The notes beneath the pieces are model-generated. The model saw nothing but the letters and a program-made list of their open reading frames with translations, was not told the DNA's origin and did no database searches. A program made the translations under genes and the position numbers. Below, piece by piece: positions 8,585-18,263 of a stretch of DNA of 64,000 nt. Position 1 is the first letter of the stretch. Each line of letters opens with the position of its first letter. Source of the stretch: Ilumatobacteraceae bacterium (GTDB taxonomy: Bacteria; Actinomycetota; Acidimicrobiia; Acidimicrobiales; Ilumatobacteraceae); contig JAWPMO010000001.1 of NCBI GenBank assembly GCA_033344875.1, positions 1,203,595 through 1,267,594 of the forward strand, read 5' to 3'.

Positions 8585-10342
8585 TCATCCCCCACCAGCG
8601 CGTGCCTCCATGCGTCCTTCCAGCCAACCTAGCAACCAGCCGGCTTCGTCGGGCCCCAGGGATCCGTCGCTCAGCGCCTCCATCCGCACCCGCGCCTCCG
8701 CGTCGTCGCGGATGCGGTCCGGGTCCGACGTCGGCGACCTGGTCCCGAGCTCGCGTCGGACCGCAGCCGAGATGAGGTTGCGGGCTTCGGAGGCCGGATC
8801 GACCTCGACGTCGACGACCGCGGCGCGCTCGAGCACGTCGCGTGCCTCCGGATCGGCCGCATCGAGTGCCGCATCGAGATTGCCGCCCGACTCGGCGATC
8901 GCGAGGAAGGCCCGCCGGTACACCTCGTCGATGAACAGCGCCTCGACGAGCCAGGTCGCGATCGCGTCCCAGTTCTGCACCAGGACGGCGATCGCGACGA
9001 ACTCGGCGTTCTCCTTTCGCTCCTGACGCTGCTTGGGCCGGGCCACGTTGACCTGTGGGCGCCGGACTCCACGCTCGGCCACCGACACCAGGTCGTGCAT
9101 CGGCATACCGAGCTGCGCCGCGACCTCCCCCGCGTACAGCTTGCGGATGTTGACGTTGGGATGCTCGTTGATGACGGCCAACGCCGCCTCGGCACGACGG
9201 GCGGTCGCTTCGGGCGACCGAGGCGCCTGACCGTCCATCACACGGCCCAGCCGGAACCCGAGGAACGGTTTCGCCGACTCGACCGAGGCGGCGAGGCCCG
9301 CGGGATCGTGCTGTGCGAGTTCACCCGGGTCCTTGCCGCCCGGGAACGCCGCGACGTACACCTCGACCTGGTACTTCTCCTCCCACTCGTAGAAGCGCTC
9401 CGCCGCGCCCTGGCCGGCGGCATCGGCGTCGAACGCCAACACGACCCGGCTCGCGTATCGCTTGAGGAGGCGAACGTGCTCCTCGGTGAACGCCGTCCCG
9501 CACGTCGCGACCGCACGTGGAAGACCTGCCTGATGGAACCCGATCACATCGGTGTACCCCTCGCACACGATCACCTGGTTGGCGTTGACGATGTCGCCCT
9601 TGGCCCAGTTGAGCCCGTAGAGCGTCTTCGACTTCGTGTAGATCGGTGTCTCCGAGCTGTTCTTGTACTTCGCCGGGTCGGACGAGCCGGGCAGGATCCG
9701 CCCGCCGAGCGCCACGGCATCGCCGTTCTCGGTGAAGATCGGGAACAGCACGCGCCCCCGGAACGCGTCTTGCAGCTTGTTCCGACGGTTCCGGAAGGCG
9801 AGCCCGTTGTCGTGCAGGAGCTTCGCCTCGATGCCGGATTCGCGCGAGAGCACGTCCCAGTCGTCGGGGGCCCAGCCGATCTTGAACTGGCGGGCGATGT
9901 CGCCGGACAGTCCGCGACTGCGCAGGTAGTCGCGCGCCGGACGGGCGTCGGCCGAGGTCAACAGTCGCTGGTGGTACCACTCGACCGCCTGGTTCATGGC
10001 GTCGATCAACCGTTTCCGGCGCGCTCGCTGCTGGTTCTGGCCCGGCGACGTCTCGGTGAGCTGGATACCGGCCCGATTGGCGAGGTATTCGACCGAACCG
10101 ACGAAGTCGGTGTGCTCGACCTCCTGGACGAACGTGAACACGTCGCCCGACTTGTCACAGCCGAAGCATCGGTAGCGCCCCGTCTCTTCACGCACGTTGA
10201 ACGACGGTGTGCGTTCGGCGTGGAACGGGCACAGGCCGACCCAGTTCCGACCGGTCCGTTTGAGCTGCACGTGTTGACCGACGACGTCGACGATGTTCAC
10301 GGTCGAGCGGATCCGCTCGATGTCATCGTCCGCGATCGCCAT
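8585..10342 (-). CDS. dnaG: DNA primase DnaG
   Basis: A 585-residue primase that makes RNA primers at the replication fork. The N-terminal CHC2 zinc ribbon has ligands C38, H41, C59 and C62. The catalytic core and TOPRIM domain follow ([10 protein letters not shown] near residue 258, then F-D-A-D-A-A-G). The C-terminal domain that contacts DnaB is short and Asp/Arg-rich. Start ATG 10342 lies 6 nt after TAGATT on the minus strand. dnaG then rpoD is the classical macromolecular-synthesis operon order, here without rpsU. Confidence 0.97.
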   Translation of the reverse strand: MAIADDDIERIRSTVNIVDVVGQHVQLKRTGRNWVGLCPFHAERTPSFNVREETGRYRCFGCDKSGDVFTFVQEVEHTDFVGSVEYLANRAGIQLTETSPGQNQQRARRKRLIDAMNQAVEWYHQRLLTSADARPARDYLRSRGLSGDIARQFKIGWAPDDWDVLSRESGIEAKLLHDNGLAFRNRRNKLQDAFRGRVLFPIFTENGDAVALGGRILPGSSDPAKYKNSSETPIYTKSKTLYGLNWAKGDIVNANQVIVCEGYTDVIGFHQAGLPRAVATCGTAFTEEHVRLLKRYASRVVLAFDADAAGQGAAERFYEWEEKYQVEVYVAAFPGGKDPGELAQHDPAGLAASVESAKPFLGFRLGRVMDGQAPRSPEATARRAEAALAVINEHPNVNIRKLYAGEVAAQLGMPMHDLVSVAERGVRRPQVNVARPKQRQERKENAEFVAIAVLVQNWDAIATWLVEALFIDEVYRRAFLAIAESGGNLDAALDAADPEARDVLERAAVVDVEVDPASEARNLISAAVRRELGTRSPTSDPDRIRDDAEARVRMEALSDGSLGPDEAGWLLGWLEGRMEARAGGG

Positions 10343-10348
10343 GCGCCG

Positions 10349-10354
10349 AATCTA
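10349..10354 (-). promoter_or_regulatory. -10 element TAGATT of dnaG
   Basis: TAGATT is followed by exactly 6 nt (cggcgc) and ATG 10342. There is no Shine-Dalgarno, consistent with a leaderless dnaG-rpoD transcript. Confidence 0.55.
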
Positions 10355-10384
10355 ACCGGCGGCCGTCGGGGGACGCCCCTCGCG

Positions 10385-11419
10385 TCAGCGCTCCGAGAAC
10401 GGTGGCGGGGGTTCGCTGTGCTCGAATGCGTGGCCGGCGAGGTCGGCTTCGGCCAGCGAACGCTCGACCTTCAGCGAGAACCCGATCGACGAGGTGAGCA
10501 CGATGGTGATCACCACCAGCGAGAGCCACGTCGGGATGTGGTACCAGTCGGCGATGATCATCTTCACGCCCACGAACGCCAAGATGATCGCCAGGCCCTG
10601 CTGGAGGAACGTGAACCGGTTGTGCATGTCGGCCAGCAGGAAGTACAGGGCGCGCAACCCGAGGATCGCGAAGGCATTCGAGGCGAACACGATGAACTGC
10701 TCACGGCTGACGGCGAGCACCGCCGGCACGGAGTCGACCGCGAACACGACGTCGGTGACCTCGACCAGCAGGAGCACGGAGAACAGCGGCGTGGCGAGCC
10801 GATGGCCGCTCTTGCGCGTGAACAGCTTCTGTCCGTCGAGTTCGTCGGTCGTGGGGACGACCCGGTTGACGAGCTTCAGGAACTTGCTCTCACCGGGGTC
10901 GACGTGGTCGTTGTCGGTGAAGATCAGCTTGCCGGCCGTGTAGAGCAGGAATCCGCCGAAGATGTAGAGCACCCACGAGAACCGTTCGATGACGGCGATA
11001 CCGGCGAAGATGAACACGGCCCGCATCACGAGCGCTCCGAAGATGCCCCAGAACAGCACACGGTGCTGGTATTTCTGCGGGACGCGGAAGTATCCCATGA
11101 TCAAGGCCCAGACGAAGACGTTGTCGATGCTCAGGCTCTTCTCGATGAGGTAGCCGGAGACGTATTCGCCCGTGGCGGCACCGCCGAACCACCACCAGAC
11201 CACCAGCGAGAAGGCGAGGCCGCAGCCGATCCAGATCGCCGACTCGACGGCGGCTTCCTTCGTCTTGACCTCGTGCGCTTCCTTGTGGACGACGAGCAGG
11301 TCGATGAGCAACATCACCGTGATGATCGCCAACAGCACGATCCAGTGCCACGGCTCGACGTCGAGCACCGCGAAGTTCTCCCGGCCGCCGGTGTCGGCGG
11401 CGATCAACGAGTGGATCAT
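10385..11419 (-). CDS. TerC/Alx-family integral membrane protein
   Basis: A 344-residue polytopic membrane protein with about eight to nine transmembrane helices. The family-defining S-L-S-I-D-N-V-F-V-W motif appears in its first half, and E-V-T-D-V-V-F-A-V-D-S-V-P-A in its second. Both acidic motifs lie in helices and are thought to bind metal. The family exports Mn2+ or takes part in metal loading of secreted proteins and in tellurite tolerance. A charged, Pro-rich cytosolic tail ends the protein. No yybP-ykoY-type riboswitch is recognisable in the short upstream region. Confidence 0.9.
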   Translation of the reverse strand: MIHSLIAADTGGRENFAVLDVEPWHWIVLLAIITVMLLIDLLVVHKEAHEVKTKEAAVESAIWIGCGLAFSLVVWWWFGGAATGEYVSGYLIEKSLSIDNVFVWALIMGYFRVPQKYQHRVLFWGIFGALVMRAVFIFAGIAVIERFSWVLYIFGGFLLYTAGKLIFTDNDHVDPGESKFLKLVNRVVPTTDELDGQKLFTRKSGHRLATPLFSVLLLVEVTDVVFAVDSVPAVLAVSREQFIVFASNAFAILGLRALYFLLADMHNRFTFLQQGLAIILAFVGVKMIIADWYHIPTWLSLVVITIVLTSSIGFSLKVERSLAEADLAGHAFEHSEPPPPFSER

Positions 11420-11514
11420 CGGGTATCGCGAGCTCGAGGCAGCATGCGCTGAACGCTACCCAGGTTTTTGCGTTCCAATCCTCCGGGGCAGCGCCGCACC
11501 GAGACCCACGTCGG

Positions 11515-14154
11515 TCAGTCCATCGACAGCACGGCCTGCGCCGCGGCGAGGCGTGCGACCGGCACCCGGAACGGCGAGCAGCTGACGTAGTCGACGCCCG
11601 CTCGGGCGAACACACCGATCGAGTCGGGATCGCCGCCGTGTTCCCCGCAGACGCCGATCTTGAGGTCGGGTCGGGTCGTCCGACCGCGCTCGACGCCGAG
11701 TCGAACGAGCTCTCCGACGCCGTCGGCGTCGACGGAGTCGAACGGGTTCCGGCGCAGCAGCCCCTGCAGCAAGTACGCCGGCATCAACCGGGACTCGACG
11801 TCGTCGCGGCTGAACCCGAACGTGAGCTGCGTGAGGTCGTTCGTGCCGAAGCTGAAGAAATCGGCCGCCTCGGCCATCTCGGCGGCCCGCAGCGCCGCCC
11901 TCGGGGTCTCGATCATCGTGCCGATCGTGACACGTGCGTTGGCGGGCACGTCGGACTTGTCGAGTTCGGCCCGCACCCAACCGCGGGCCAACTCCAGCTC
12001 GGGCCGGCTGACCGTGAGCGGGATCATGATCTCGACGATCGGCGTCTTGCCGGCCGCTCGCAGCGCGGCGACGGCGTCGAGCAGCGCCCGGACCTGCATC
12101 GCATACAGTCCGGGCTTGATCACCGCGAGCCGGACACCACGGGTACCGAGCATCGGGTTGTGCTCACTCCAGTGTTCGGCCGCCTCGAGCAACTGCCGAT
12201 CCTGCTTCGACAACTTGCCCTTGCCGGCCTGCTTGACCCGGAGCTCCTCGGTCGATGGCAGGAACTCGTGCAACGGCGGGTCGAGCAGGCGCACGGTGAC
12301 CGGCAGTCCGTCCATTTCCGTCAGGATCGTCTCGAAGTCCGCCTGCTGGGCCGCACGAAGCCGCTCGAACGCCTTCGCCTCCTGCCGTTCGTTCGACGCG
12401 AGGATCATCGACCTGACGATCGGGAGTCGGTCGGGCGCCAAGAACATGTGCTCGGTGCGACACAGACCGATCCCTTCGGCGCCGAGCTCCCGCGCGGTCG
12501 CCGCATCGGCGGCGGTGTCGGCGTTGGCCCTGACCCCGAGTCTGCCCTTGCGGATGCGGTCGGCCCAGGCGAGCACGGTCGTGAACTCCGGCGGCGGTTC
12601 GGCCGGTGCCAACGCGAGCTGACCGAGTGCGACGTCGCCGCTGTCGCCGTCGATCGACAGCCAGTCGCCCTCGGCGACCATCGTGGTGCCGACCCGGAAA
12701 CCGGCGCCGTCGATGTCGATCGCCTCGGCGCCGACGACCGCCGGCGTGCCCCATCCCCGCGCGACCACTGCAGCGTGGCTGACCAACCCGCCTCGAGCGG
12801 TGAGGATGCCGTTCGCGGCCATCATCCCGGCGATGTCGTCCGGTGTGGTCTCCTGGCGGACCAGGATGACGTCTTCGCCGCGCTCTCGGGCATCGACGGC
12901 ATCTTGAGCCGTGAAGTAGGCGCGCCCGACGGCCGCGCCGGGCGATGCACCGACGCCGGACGTCACCGCGGCGCCCTTGTCGCGGAACTGCGGATGCAGC
13001 ACGGCTTCGAGGTGGTCTTCGGTGATGCGACCGACCGCTTCGGCGCGGGTGATCTTCCACCGGCCGCCCTTCCCGTCTCGGGTTCCCTTGGTCATGTCGA
13101 CCGCCATCTTGAGCGCGGCGGCACCGGTACGTTTGCCGACGCGGGTCTGCAGCATCCAGAGCTTGCCCTGCTCGATCGTGAACTCGGTGTCGCACATGTC
13201 GCGGTAGTGCGCCTCGAGCGTCACGAAGATGCCGAGCAGCTCCCGATGGATCTCCGGGAACTTCCGGCGCATGTCGTCGAGACTCTCGGTGTTCCGGATA
13301 CCAGCGACGACGTCTTCGCCCTGGGCGTTGACGAGGAAGTCGCCGTACGCCCGGTTCTCACCGGTCGCCGCGTTCCGGGTGAACCCGACGCCGGTCCCCG
13401 ATCCGTCGTCACGGTTGCCGAACACCATGGCCTGCACGTTGACCGCCGTGCCGAGGTCGTCGGCGAGGTGCTCGCGACGCCGGTACGCGACCGCCCTGGC
13501 GCCGTTCCAGCTCGAGAACACCGCTTCCACGGCACCCCGGAGCTGATCGCGGGGGCTCTGCGGGAACGGGGACCCCGTCGCCCGCTCGACGAGCTTCAAA
13601 TAGCGTTTGCAGAGCGCCTCGAGCGCGCCGACATCGAGCTCGGCATCGAGCATCACCCCCGCCCGGTTCTTCGCCGCCTGCAGCAGCGATTCGAACTCCT
13701 CGCCTTCGACGCCGAGCACGACCTTGGCGTACATCATGATGAACCGGCGGTAGGAGTCGTAGGCGAATCGGGGATTGCCCGTCGCGTCGGCGAGGCCGCC
13801 GACGCTGACGTCGTTGAGACCGAGGTTCAACACCGTGTCCATCATCCCCGGCATCGAGAACTTGGCGCCCGACCGCACGCTGACGAGCAGCGGGTCGTAG
13901 GGATCGCCCAGCTTGCGCCCCATCGCCTTCTCCAGCCGGAAGACGTGGCGGGCGATCTCCTCGTCGAGCCGCTCTGGCCACCCACCGGCGAGGTACTCGC
14001 GGCACGCATCGGTCGACACCGTGAAGCCGGGCGGGACCGGCAACTTCAGCACCGAGGTCATCTCGGCGAGGTTCGCCCCCTTGCCGCCGAGGAGGCCTTT
14101 GAGGCTCATCGGCGGCTTGCGGTGGCGGTGGTCGAACGCGTAGACGAACGTCAT
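11515..14154 (-). CDS. ppdK: Pyruvate, phosphate dikinase
   Basis: An 879-residue enzyme interconverting pyruvate, ATP and Pi with phosphoenolpyruvate, AMP and PPi, the usual length. The N-terminal nucleotide-binding domain contains G-G-K-G-A-N-L-A-E-M and S-G-A-K-F-S-M-P-G-M-M-D-T. The central phosphohistidine domain has G-G-L-V-S-H-A-A-V-V-A-R (catalytic His). The TIM-barrel domain has the active-site G-V-C-G-E-H-G-G-D-P. ATG 14154 is chosen because the conserved F-V-Y-A-F-D sequence begins there and TAATAT stands 7 nt before it. It supports gluconeogenic or glycolytic flexibility at the PEP node. Confidence 0.96.
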   Translation of the reverse strand: MTFVYAFDHRHRKPPMSLKGLLGGKGANLAEMTSVLKLPVPPGFTVSTDACREYLAGGWPERLDEEIARHVFRLEKAMGRKLGDPYDPLLVSVRSGAKFSMPGMMDTVLNLGLNDVSVGGLADATGNPRFAYDSYRRFIMMYAKVVLGVEGEEFESLLQAAKNRAGVMLDAELDVGALEALCKRYLKLVERATGSPFPQSPRDQLRGAVEAVFSSWNGARAVAYRRREHLADDLGTAVNVQAMVFGNRDDGSGTGVGFTRNAATGENRAYGDFLVNAQGEDVVAGIRNTESLDDMRRKFPEIHRELLGIFVTLEAHYRDMCDTEFTIEQGKLWMLQTRVGKRTGAAALKMAVDMTKGTRDGKGGRWKITRAEAVGRITEDHLEAVLHPQFRDKGAAVTSGVGASPGAAVGRAYFTAQDAVDARERGEDVILVRQETTPDDIAGMMAANGILTARGGLVSHAAVVARGWGTPAVVGAEAIDIDGAGFRVGTTMVAEGDWLSIDGDSGDVALGQLALAPAEPPPEFTTVLAWADRIRKGRLGVRANADTAADAATARELGAEGIGLCRTEHMFLAPDRLPIVRSMILASNERQEAKAFERLRAAQQADFETILTEMDGLPVTVRLLDPPLHEFLPSTEELRVKQAGKGKLSKQDRQLLEAAEHWSEHNPMLGTRGVRLAVIKPGLYAMQVRALLDAVAALRAAGKTPIVEIMIPLTVSRPELELARGWVRAELDKSDVPANARVTIGTMIETPRAALRAAEMAEAADFFSFGTNDLTQLTFGFSRDDVESRLMPAYLLQGLLRRNPFDSVDADGVGELVRLGVERGRTTRPDLKIGVCGEHGGDPDSIGVFARAGVDYVSCSPFRVPVARLAAAQAVLSMD

Positions 14155-14161
14155 GATTATA

Positions 14162-14167
14162 ATATTA
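14162..14167 (-). promoter_or_regulatory. -10 element TAATAT of ppdK
   Basis: TAATAT lies 7 nt before ATG 14154 on the minus strand, within an unusually AT-rich 13-bp patch. A TATAAT directly next to the ATG is too close to act as a -10. Confidence 0.5.
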
Positions 14168-14218
14168 GTCGCTGGCCCCTCCCCGATTCCAGAGGCCAAC
14201 GTCCCTTCGTTCCGGTCG

Positions 14219-14224
14219 TAGGCT
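14219..14224 (+). promoter_or_regulatory. -10 element TAGGCT of the M50 protease gene
   Basis: TAGGCT, then 6 nt, then ATG 14231. It is divergent from the ppdK element 52 bp away. Confidence 0.5.
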
Positions 14225-14230
14225 CGTTGC

Positions 14231-15439
14231 ATGTTCCGGCTCCTCGGGTTCGACGTCCACGTCCGATCCGGGTTCATCCTGTTCACCGCCCTGATCGTGT
14301 TCCTCTATCGCGACGCGTTCGGGGTCTGGCTCGCCGGAGCGATCGCGGTGCTCACCCTGCTCCACGAGCTCGGACACGCGGTCGCTGCCCGCCGCGCCGG
14401 CTGCCAGGCGGAGATCTCGCTCGATTTCCTTGCCGGCTACACCTCGTTTCGACCGACCGCCGAGCTCTCGCGCAGGCAGCGGGCGCTGATCTCGGTGGCG
14501 GGTCCGTTCACGCAGATCGCGATCAGCCTGGTCGTCCTGGTCGCCATGGGGGTCGACCCGACGTCACTCGACAGCGTGCGCCAGTCCGACGCCGCGGCGG
14601 CGATCTGGTGGGCGGGTCCGGCGATCGGTGCTCTCAACTTGATCCCGGTGCTGCCGCTCGACGGCGGACACCTCGCCCAGACCGGGCTCGAGGTCTTCGT
14701 CGGCAAACGGGCGATGCGTGTGATGGCGATCGCCAGCGTCGTCATCACCGCCGGTGCCGCTGTCCTGATGTACGCATCGGGTCGGACCGGGTTCGTGATC
14801 TTCATCGCCTTCCTCCTGTTCAACCAGATCCAGATCGTCCAGGCGACGTCCGGCAAGCCCGGCAGCAGCGTCGACCGGTCGGTCGACGTCGAGACGGCGG
14901 CCTGGGAGACCGGGCGCCCCGGCGTGCTCGAACCCGGCCAGCGGCTGTCGCCCTGGTTCGAGGCCCATCGAGCCGTCCTCCAGGGCGACCCGGGTGGAGC
15001 GATGGGCGTGGTGCTCGCCGATCTCCGCTCGGCCAAGCAGGGTCGGTGGATCCCTCCCGTCGCCGCCACGCGGGAGCAGCTGTCGGCGGTGGTCGAGACA
15101 CTCCCCCACGATCTGCCGTCCGCCGGCAACGAGTACAGCGCCCGGGTGCTCTCCGAGATCCTGCTCGCCGTCGGCCGGGCCCAACAGGCGGGCGACTACG
15201 CGGCCGCCACGTTCTCGTCGCACCGATCATCGATGTTGGCCACGGTGGTGGCGAGGGCAGCGGCCCAACTCGGCGACGACGGCAATGCGCTGCGCTGGCT
15301 CGGCGCCGCCGCCGAGACCGCGATCACCGAAACCGACGGCCATCGCCGCCTCCTCGCGCGCACGATGGACGTCTCGCCGGAGTTCGAACGGCTGCGGTCG
15401 GACGGCGCCTACGTCACGCTCCGCGGCGAACTCGTCTGA
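14231..15439 (+). CDS. Site-2-protease-like membrane metallopeptidase (M50 family)
   Basis: A 402-residue protein. The N-terminal 200 residues hold about five membrane helices with the zinc motif H45-E46-x2-H49 (HELGH) and the second-site motif L-N-L-I-P-V-L-P-L-D-G-G-H (D144). Both are required for intramembrane proteolysis. The C-terminal 200 residues form a soluble, helical, Ala-rich region that resembles degenerate tetratricopeptide repeats and may select substrates. It has no PDZ or CBS domain. The target is unknown. The gene is divergent from ppdK and convergent with the ygfZ-like gene; the two stop codons lie in one short inverted repeat. Confidence 0.88.
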   Translation: MFRLLGFDVHVRSGFILFTALIVFLYRDAFGVWLAGAIAVLTLLHELGHAVAARRAGCQAEISLDFLAGYTSFRPTAELSRRQRALISVAGPFTQIAISLVVLVAMGVDPTSLDSVRQSDAAAAIWWAGPAIGALNLIPVLPLDGGHLAQTGLEVFVGKRAMRVMAIASVVITAGAAVLMYASGRTGFVIFIAFLLFNQIQIVQATSGKPGSSVDRSVDVETAAWETGRPGVLEPGQRLSPWFEAHRAVLQGDPGGAMGVVLADLRSAKQGRWIPPVAATREQLSAVVETLPHDLPSAGNEYSARVLSEILLAVGRAQQAGDYAAATFSSHRSSMLATVVARAAAQLGDDGNALRWLGAAAETAITETDGHRRLLARTMDVSPEFERLRSDGAYVTLRGELV

Positions 15440-15451
15440 GCCGGCGCTCAG
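15436..15451. terminator. Short symmetric hairpin containing both convergent stop codons
   Basis: CTGAGC-CGGC-GCTCAG, with a 6-bp stem and 4-nt loop. The left arm contains the TGA of the M50 gene and the right arm the TGA of the ygfZ-like gene. It is short and lacks a T tract, so any terminator function would be weak. Confidence 0.25.
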
Positions 15452-16095
15452 AACTGGACGACGGTACCCAGCTCGCTGGAACGCTTGACCCAGCCGATCG
15501 CCTGCGTGCCGACGACGCTCGTCAACACGCCGACCTCGACGCCGTCGTCGACGACCGGGTCACCGGCCTCGGCACCGGGTTCGACCGACAACCTGCGGAG
15601 CGAGCGTGGCGCCTCGGCCGCCCGGCTGTCCATCCGCTCCACGAGCTCCTGGCCGGGATAGCAACCCTTGGTGAAGTTGACGGCGATGCTCGTCAGACCC
15701 GTACCGCCCGGGATCGTCTCGCCGGGAACGATCTCGGCGCCGAGCCGGGGCCACCCGAGCGCGACCCGCTCCGCCTCGTCGGCGGTCTCACCGATCGCCG
15801 GGCCCATCGACGTCTCCGCTGCGACCCGGATCTTGAAGCGGTTGATCCGGGTGAGCAAAGCGTCGCCGAACCCTTCGTCGGTGTCGAGTTCGAACCGCTC
15901 GTCGGACACCTTGGTCACGCGCGCGAACCCGTCGACCTTGCCGGTGGGCTCGAGCACGAACGTCCAGCGCCGGTCGCCGATCGCCATGCCGTCGAGATCC
16001 TGTGAGACCTGCGACTGCAGGTAGGTCTGCGCGTCGGGTCCTTCGACGACGACCACGTCGCGAACTCCGAGCACTCGTTCGAGGTTCAGTTCCAT
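15448..16095 (-). CDS. ygfZ: YgfZ/GcvT-like folate-binding protein (Fe-S cluster enzyme maintenance)
   Basis: A 215-residue protein of the GcvT-fold YgfZ family, which uses tetrahydrofolate to help keep certain [4Fe-4S] enzymes active. The diagnostic K-G-C-Y-P-G-Q-E motif is at 143-150 with C145. The N-terminus (R-V-L-G-V-R-D-V-V-V-V-E-G-P-D-A-Q-T-Y-L-Q-S-Q-V-S-Q-D) matches the GcvT-type start. ATG 16095 is used; upstream codons are out of character. Possible clients in this window are class I fumarase, RlmN and the LipA domain, but that link is inference. Confidence 0.88.
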   Translation of the reverse strand: MELNLERVLGVRDVVVVEGPDAQTYLQSQVSQDLDGMAIGDRRWTFVLEPTGKVDGFARVTKVSDERFELDTDEGFGDALLTRINRFKIRVAAETSMGPAIGETADEAERVALGWPRLGAEIVPGETIPGGTGLTSIAVNFTKGCYPGQELVERMDSRAAEAPRSLRRLSVEPGAEAGDPVVDDGVEVGVLTSVVGTQAIGWVKRSSELGTVVQF

Positions 16096-16128
16096 CCGAC
16101 CAGTCTGGCGTGACACACTCGGGTTTCG

Positions 16129-16704
16129 ATGGCTGAGATCGATGACCTCGTACGACGCACGGTCGACACCGTGAAGATGATCGCCGACAAGGCGACCGCG
16201 TTCGCGACCAGACTGCTCCTCGGTGCCGCCGTCGTGTGCATCGGCGGGTTCCTGCTCGGTGTCGCCGCCCTGTCGGGAGGCATCGAGCAGGTCTGGATCG
16301 TGCTCGGACTCGTGTTCGGTGCGATCGCGATCGGCAGTGCGCTGATCGCCCGGTGGCGGGTCGGTTCGGTCCGTCGCCACGTCCCCGAACTGGCGAACGA
16401 GGTGCGCACCCTGATCTCCGAGGGCCGACACGGGACCCGCACGGTGATCGACACGTTCGTCGTCGACGCCGACGGCGAGGGCGACGGCGAGCGCGACGGC
16501 TTCGACCGGGGGTCGGCGATCATGATGTCGCGTCAGATGTACGGCTTCAAGAGCGTGGTCGGATCGGGTCTCGACAGCTCGGCCCGCCTGACCGCTGCCG
16601 TGACGGCGCTCACCAGCTTTCCGGGCCTCGTGTTCGGAGCGATCGCGATCAGCCTCGTGTTCGGCTTCCTGGGTGCGATCTTCCTGATCGCCCTCGCGCT
16701 CTGA
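16129..16704 (+). CDS. Membrane protein of unknown function
   Basis: A 191-residue protein with an amphipathic N-terminus, two adjacent membrane helices (about 28-50 and 56-77), a central soluble region rich in Asp, Glu and Gly (D-A-D-G-E-G-D-G-E) and one C-terminal membrane helix (about 165-190). I do not recognise a family. It is divergent from ygfZ with 33 bp between starts and convergent with trpE. Composition and codon usage match neighbouring genes. Confidence 0.7.
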   Translation: MAEIDDLVRRTVDTVKMIADKATAFATRLLLGAAVVCIGGFLLGVAALSGGIEQVWIVLGLVFGAIAIGSALIARWRVGSVRRHVPELANEVRTLISEGRHGTRTVIDTFVVDADGEGDGERDGFDRGSAIMMSRQMYGFKSVVGSGLDSSARLTAAVTALTSFPGLVFGAIAISLVFGFLGAIFLIALAL

Positions 16705-16722
16705 CGCCGGGCGTTCCCGAGC

Positions 16723-18249
16723 TCAGGCGCTGGTTCCGGCAGCTCGACGAGCGGCCGTCATCCGACGCGCGGCCGGGATGGCCGCCAGCAGACCGGCGGC
16801 CTTGTTGCGACACTCGAGGTCTTCGTCGTCGGGCACGCTGTCGGCGACGATGCCCGCGCCGGCCTGCAGGCTCGCGATCTTGCCGTCGGGCCGGATGAAC
16901 ATGGTGCGGATGGCGATCGCCGTATCGAGGTTGCCCGACCAGTCGACGTAGCCGACGACGCCCGCGTACGGGCCCCGCTTCACGGGTTCGAGTTCGTCGA
17001 TGATCTCCATCGCCCGCACCTTGGGCGCTCCGCTGACGGTGCCGGCGGGCAGCGTGGCGCGCAGCACGTCGATCGGGCCGAGTTCGTCGCGCAGGTCGCC
17101 CGACACCTGCGACGTGAGGTGCATCACGTGGCTGTACTTCTCGAGCGTCATGAGCTCGTCGGGGTGCACGGTGCCGAATTTGGCGACTCGACCCACGTCG
17201 TTGCGGGCGAGGTCGACCAGCATCACGTGCTCGGCGCGCTCCTTGGGGTGTTCGATCAGCTCCGCGGCGAGTCGGCGGTCGTGTTCGTCGGTCGCACCCC
17301 GCTTGCGGGTGCCTGCGATCGGCCGCGACACGACCTTGCGGTCGAGGAGCTGCACCATCGGCTCGGGCGACGACCCGACGATCGTGATCTCGGGGTTCCG
17401 CAGGAAGTACATGTAGGGGCTCGGGTTGACCTGGCGGAGCACCCGGTACACGTCGAACGGGTCGGCGTCGAGTTCGATGTCGTAGCGTTGCGCCAGCACC
17501 ACCTGGAAGATGTCGCCGTCGAGGATGTACTCCTTCGCCACCTCGACCGCCCGCTGGTACATGCCGTTCGGCATCGACGACTGCAGGTCGGGCAGCACGT
17601 CGTCCTTCGTGGGGGGCTCGACGGGCAGGTACGGCAGCGGCTGGGCGAGCCGGTCGACGCCCATGTGGACCCGCGCCGAGGCAGCGTCGTAGGCGTCGTC
17701 GAGTTGCCGATCGGTGAGCCCGTGCGTCGGCACGCTCTCGATCATGTAGATCCGCTGCTTCCAGTGGTCGAACGCCGCCAGCGACCCGATCACGCTCATG
17801 ATCGCGTCGGGCAGGCCGTGATCGTCGTTCGGCACGTCCGGGAGGTGTTCGACCTCACGGATCACGTCGTACCCGAGGTACCCCATGATCCCGCCGTGCA
17901 TCGGGGGCAACTCGTCGAACGCAGGGCTGGTGTAGGTCTCGAGCAGCGCCTCGATCGCAGCGAGCATCCCCTGATCGGTGGGGATGCCGGTCGGCAGGTC
18001 ACCGGTGACCTCGAGGACGCCGTCGCGCAGGAGCAACGTGGCCGACGGATTGCGACCGACGAACGAGAAGCGGCTCCAACGCTCACCGTGCTCGACCGAT
18101 TCGAGCAGGAATCCCGGTTCGTCACCGACCAGCTTCGCGAATGCCGCGACCGGCGTCTCGAGGTCGCCGAGCACCTCGGTCCACACCGGGACGATGTTGT
18201 GCTCGGCGGCCAGCGCCCGGAACTCGGCGCGTGACGGTTGGATCTTCAC
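16723..18249 (-). CDS. trpE: Anthranilate synthase component I
   Basis: A 508-residue chorismate-utilising enzyme that makes anthranilate from chorismate with ammonia supplied by TrpG. C-terminal catalytic motifs include R-P-I-A-G-T-R-K-R-G, the H-x-M-L-V-D-L-A-R-N-D segment, L-P-A-G-T-V-S-G-A-P-K and Y-A-G-V-V-G-Y. The N-terminal Trp-feedback region (L-L-E-S-V-E in the E-S form) is present. It starts at GTG 18249, 14 nt after the hisI stop, so hisI and trpE are probably cotranscribed. No trpG or other trp gene is in the window. Confidence 0.95.
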   Translation of the reverse strand: MKIQPSRAEFRALAAEHNIVPVWTEVLGDLETPVAAFAKLVGDEPGFLLESVEHGERWSRFSFVGRNPSATLLLRDGVLEVTGDLPTGIPTDQGMLAAIEALLETYTSPAFDELPPMHGGIMGYLGYDVIREVEHLPDVPNDDHGLPDAIMSVIGSLAAFDHWKQRIYMIESVPTHGLTDRQLDDAYDAASARVHMGVDRLAQPLPYLPVEPPTKDDVLPDLQSSMPNGMYQRAVEVAKEYILDGDIFQVVLAQRYDIELDADPFDVYRVLRQVNPSPYMYFLRNPEITIVGSSPEPMVQLLDRKVVSRPIAGTRKRGATDEHDRRLAAELIEHPKERAEHVMLVDLARNDVGRVAKFGTVHPDELMTLEKYSHVMHLTSQVSGDLRDELGPIDVLRATLPAGTVSGAPKVRAMEIIDELEPVKRGPYAGVVGYVDWSGNLDTAIAIRTMFIRPDGKIASLQAGAGIVADSVPDDEDLECRNKAAGLLAAIPAARRMTAARRAAGTSA

Positions 18250-18263
18250 GTGACGGCGGCCGG

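Noticed and set aside
11420-11514. A manganese (yybP-ykoY) riboswitch upstream of the TerC gene
   Set aside because: The gap is under 100 bp and I could not find the conserved loop sequences.
11638-16005. A very long open frame (1455 codons) on the plus strand opposite ppdK
   Set aside because: It runs antisense across ppdK and ygfZ and out of frame through the M50 gene. Its translation is low-complexity Arg/Asp/Val text, as expected from GC-rich antisense frames.
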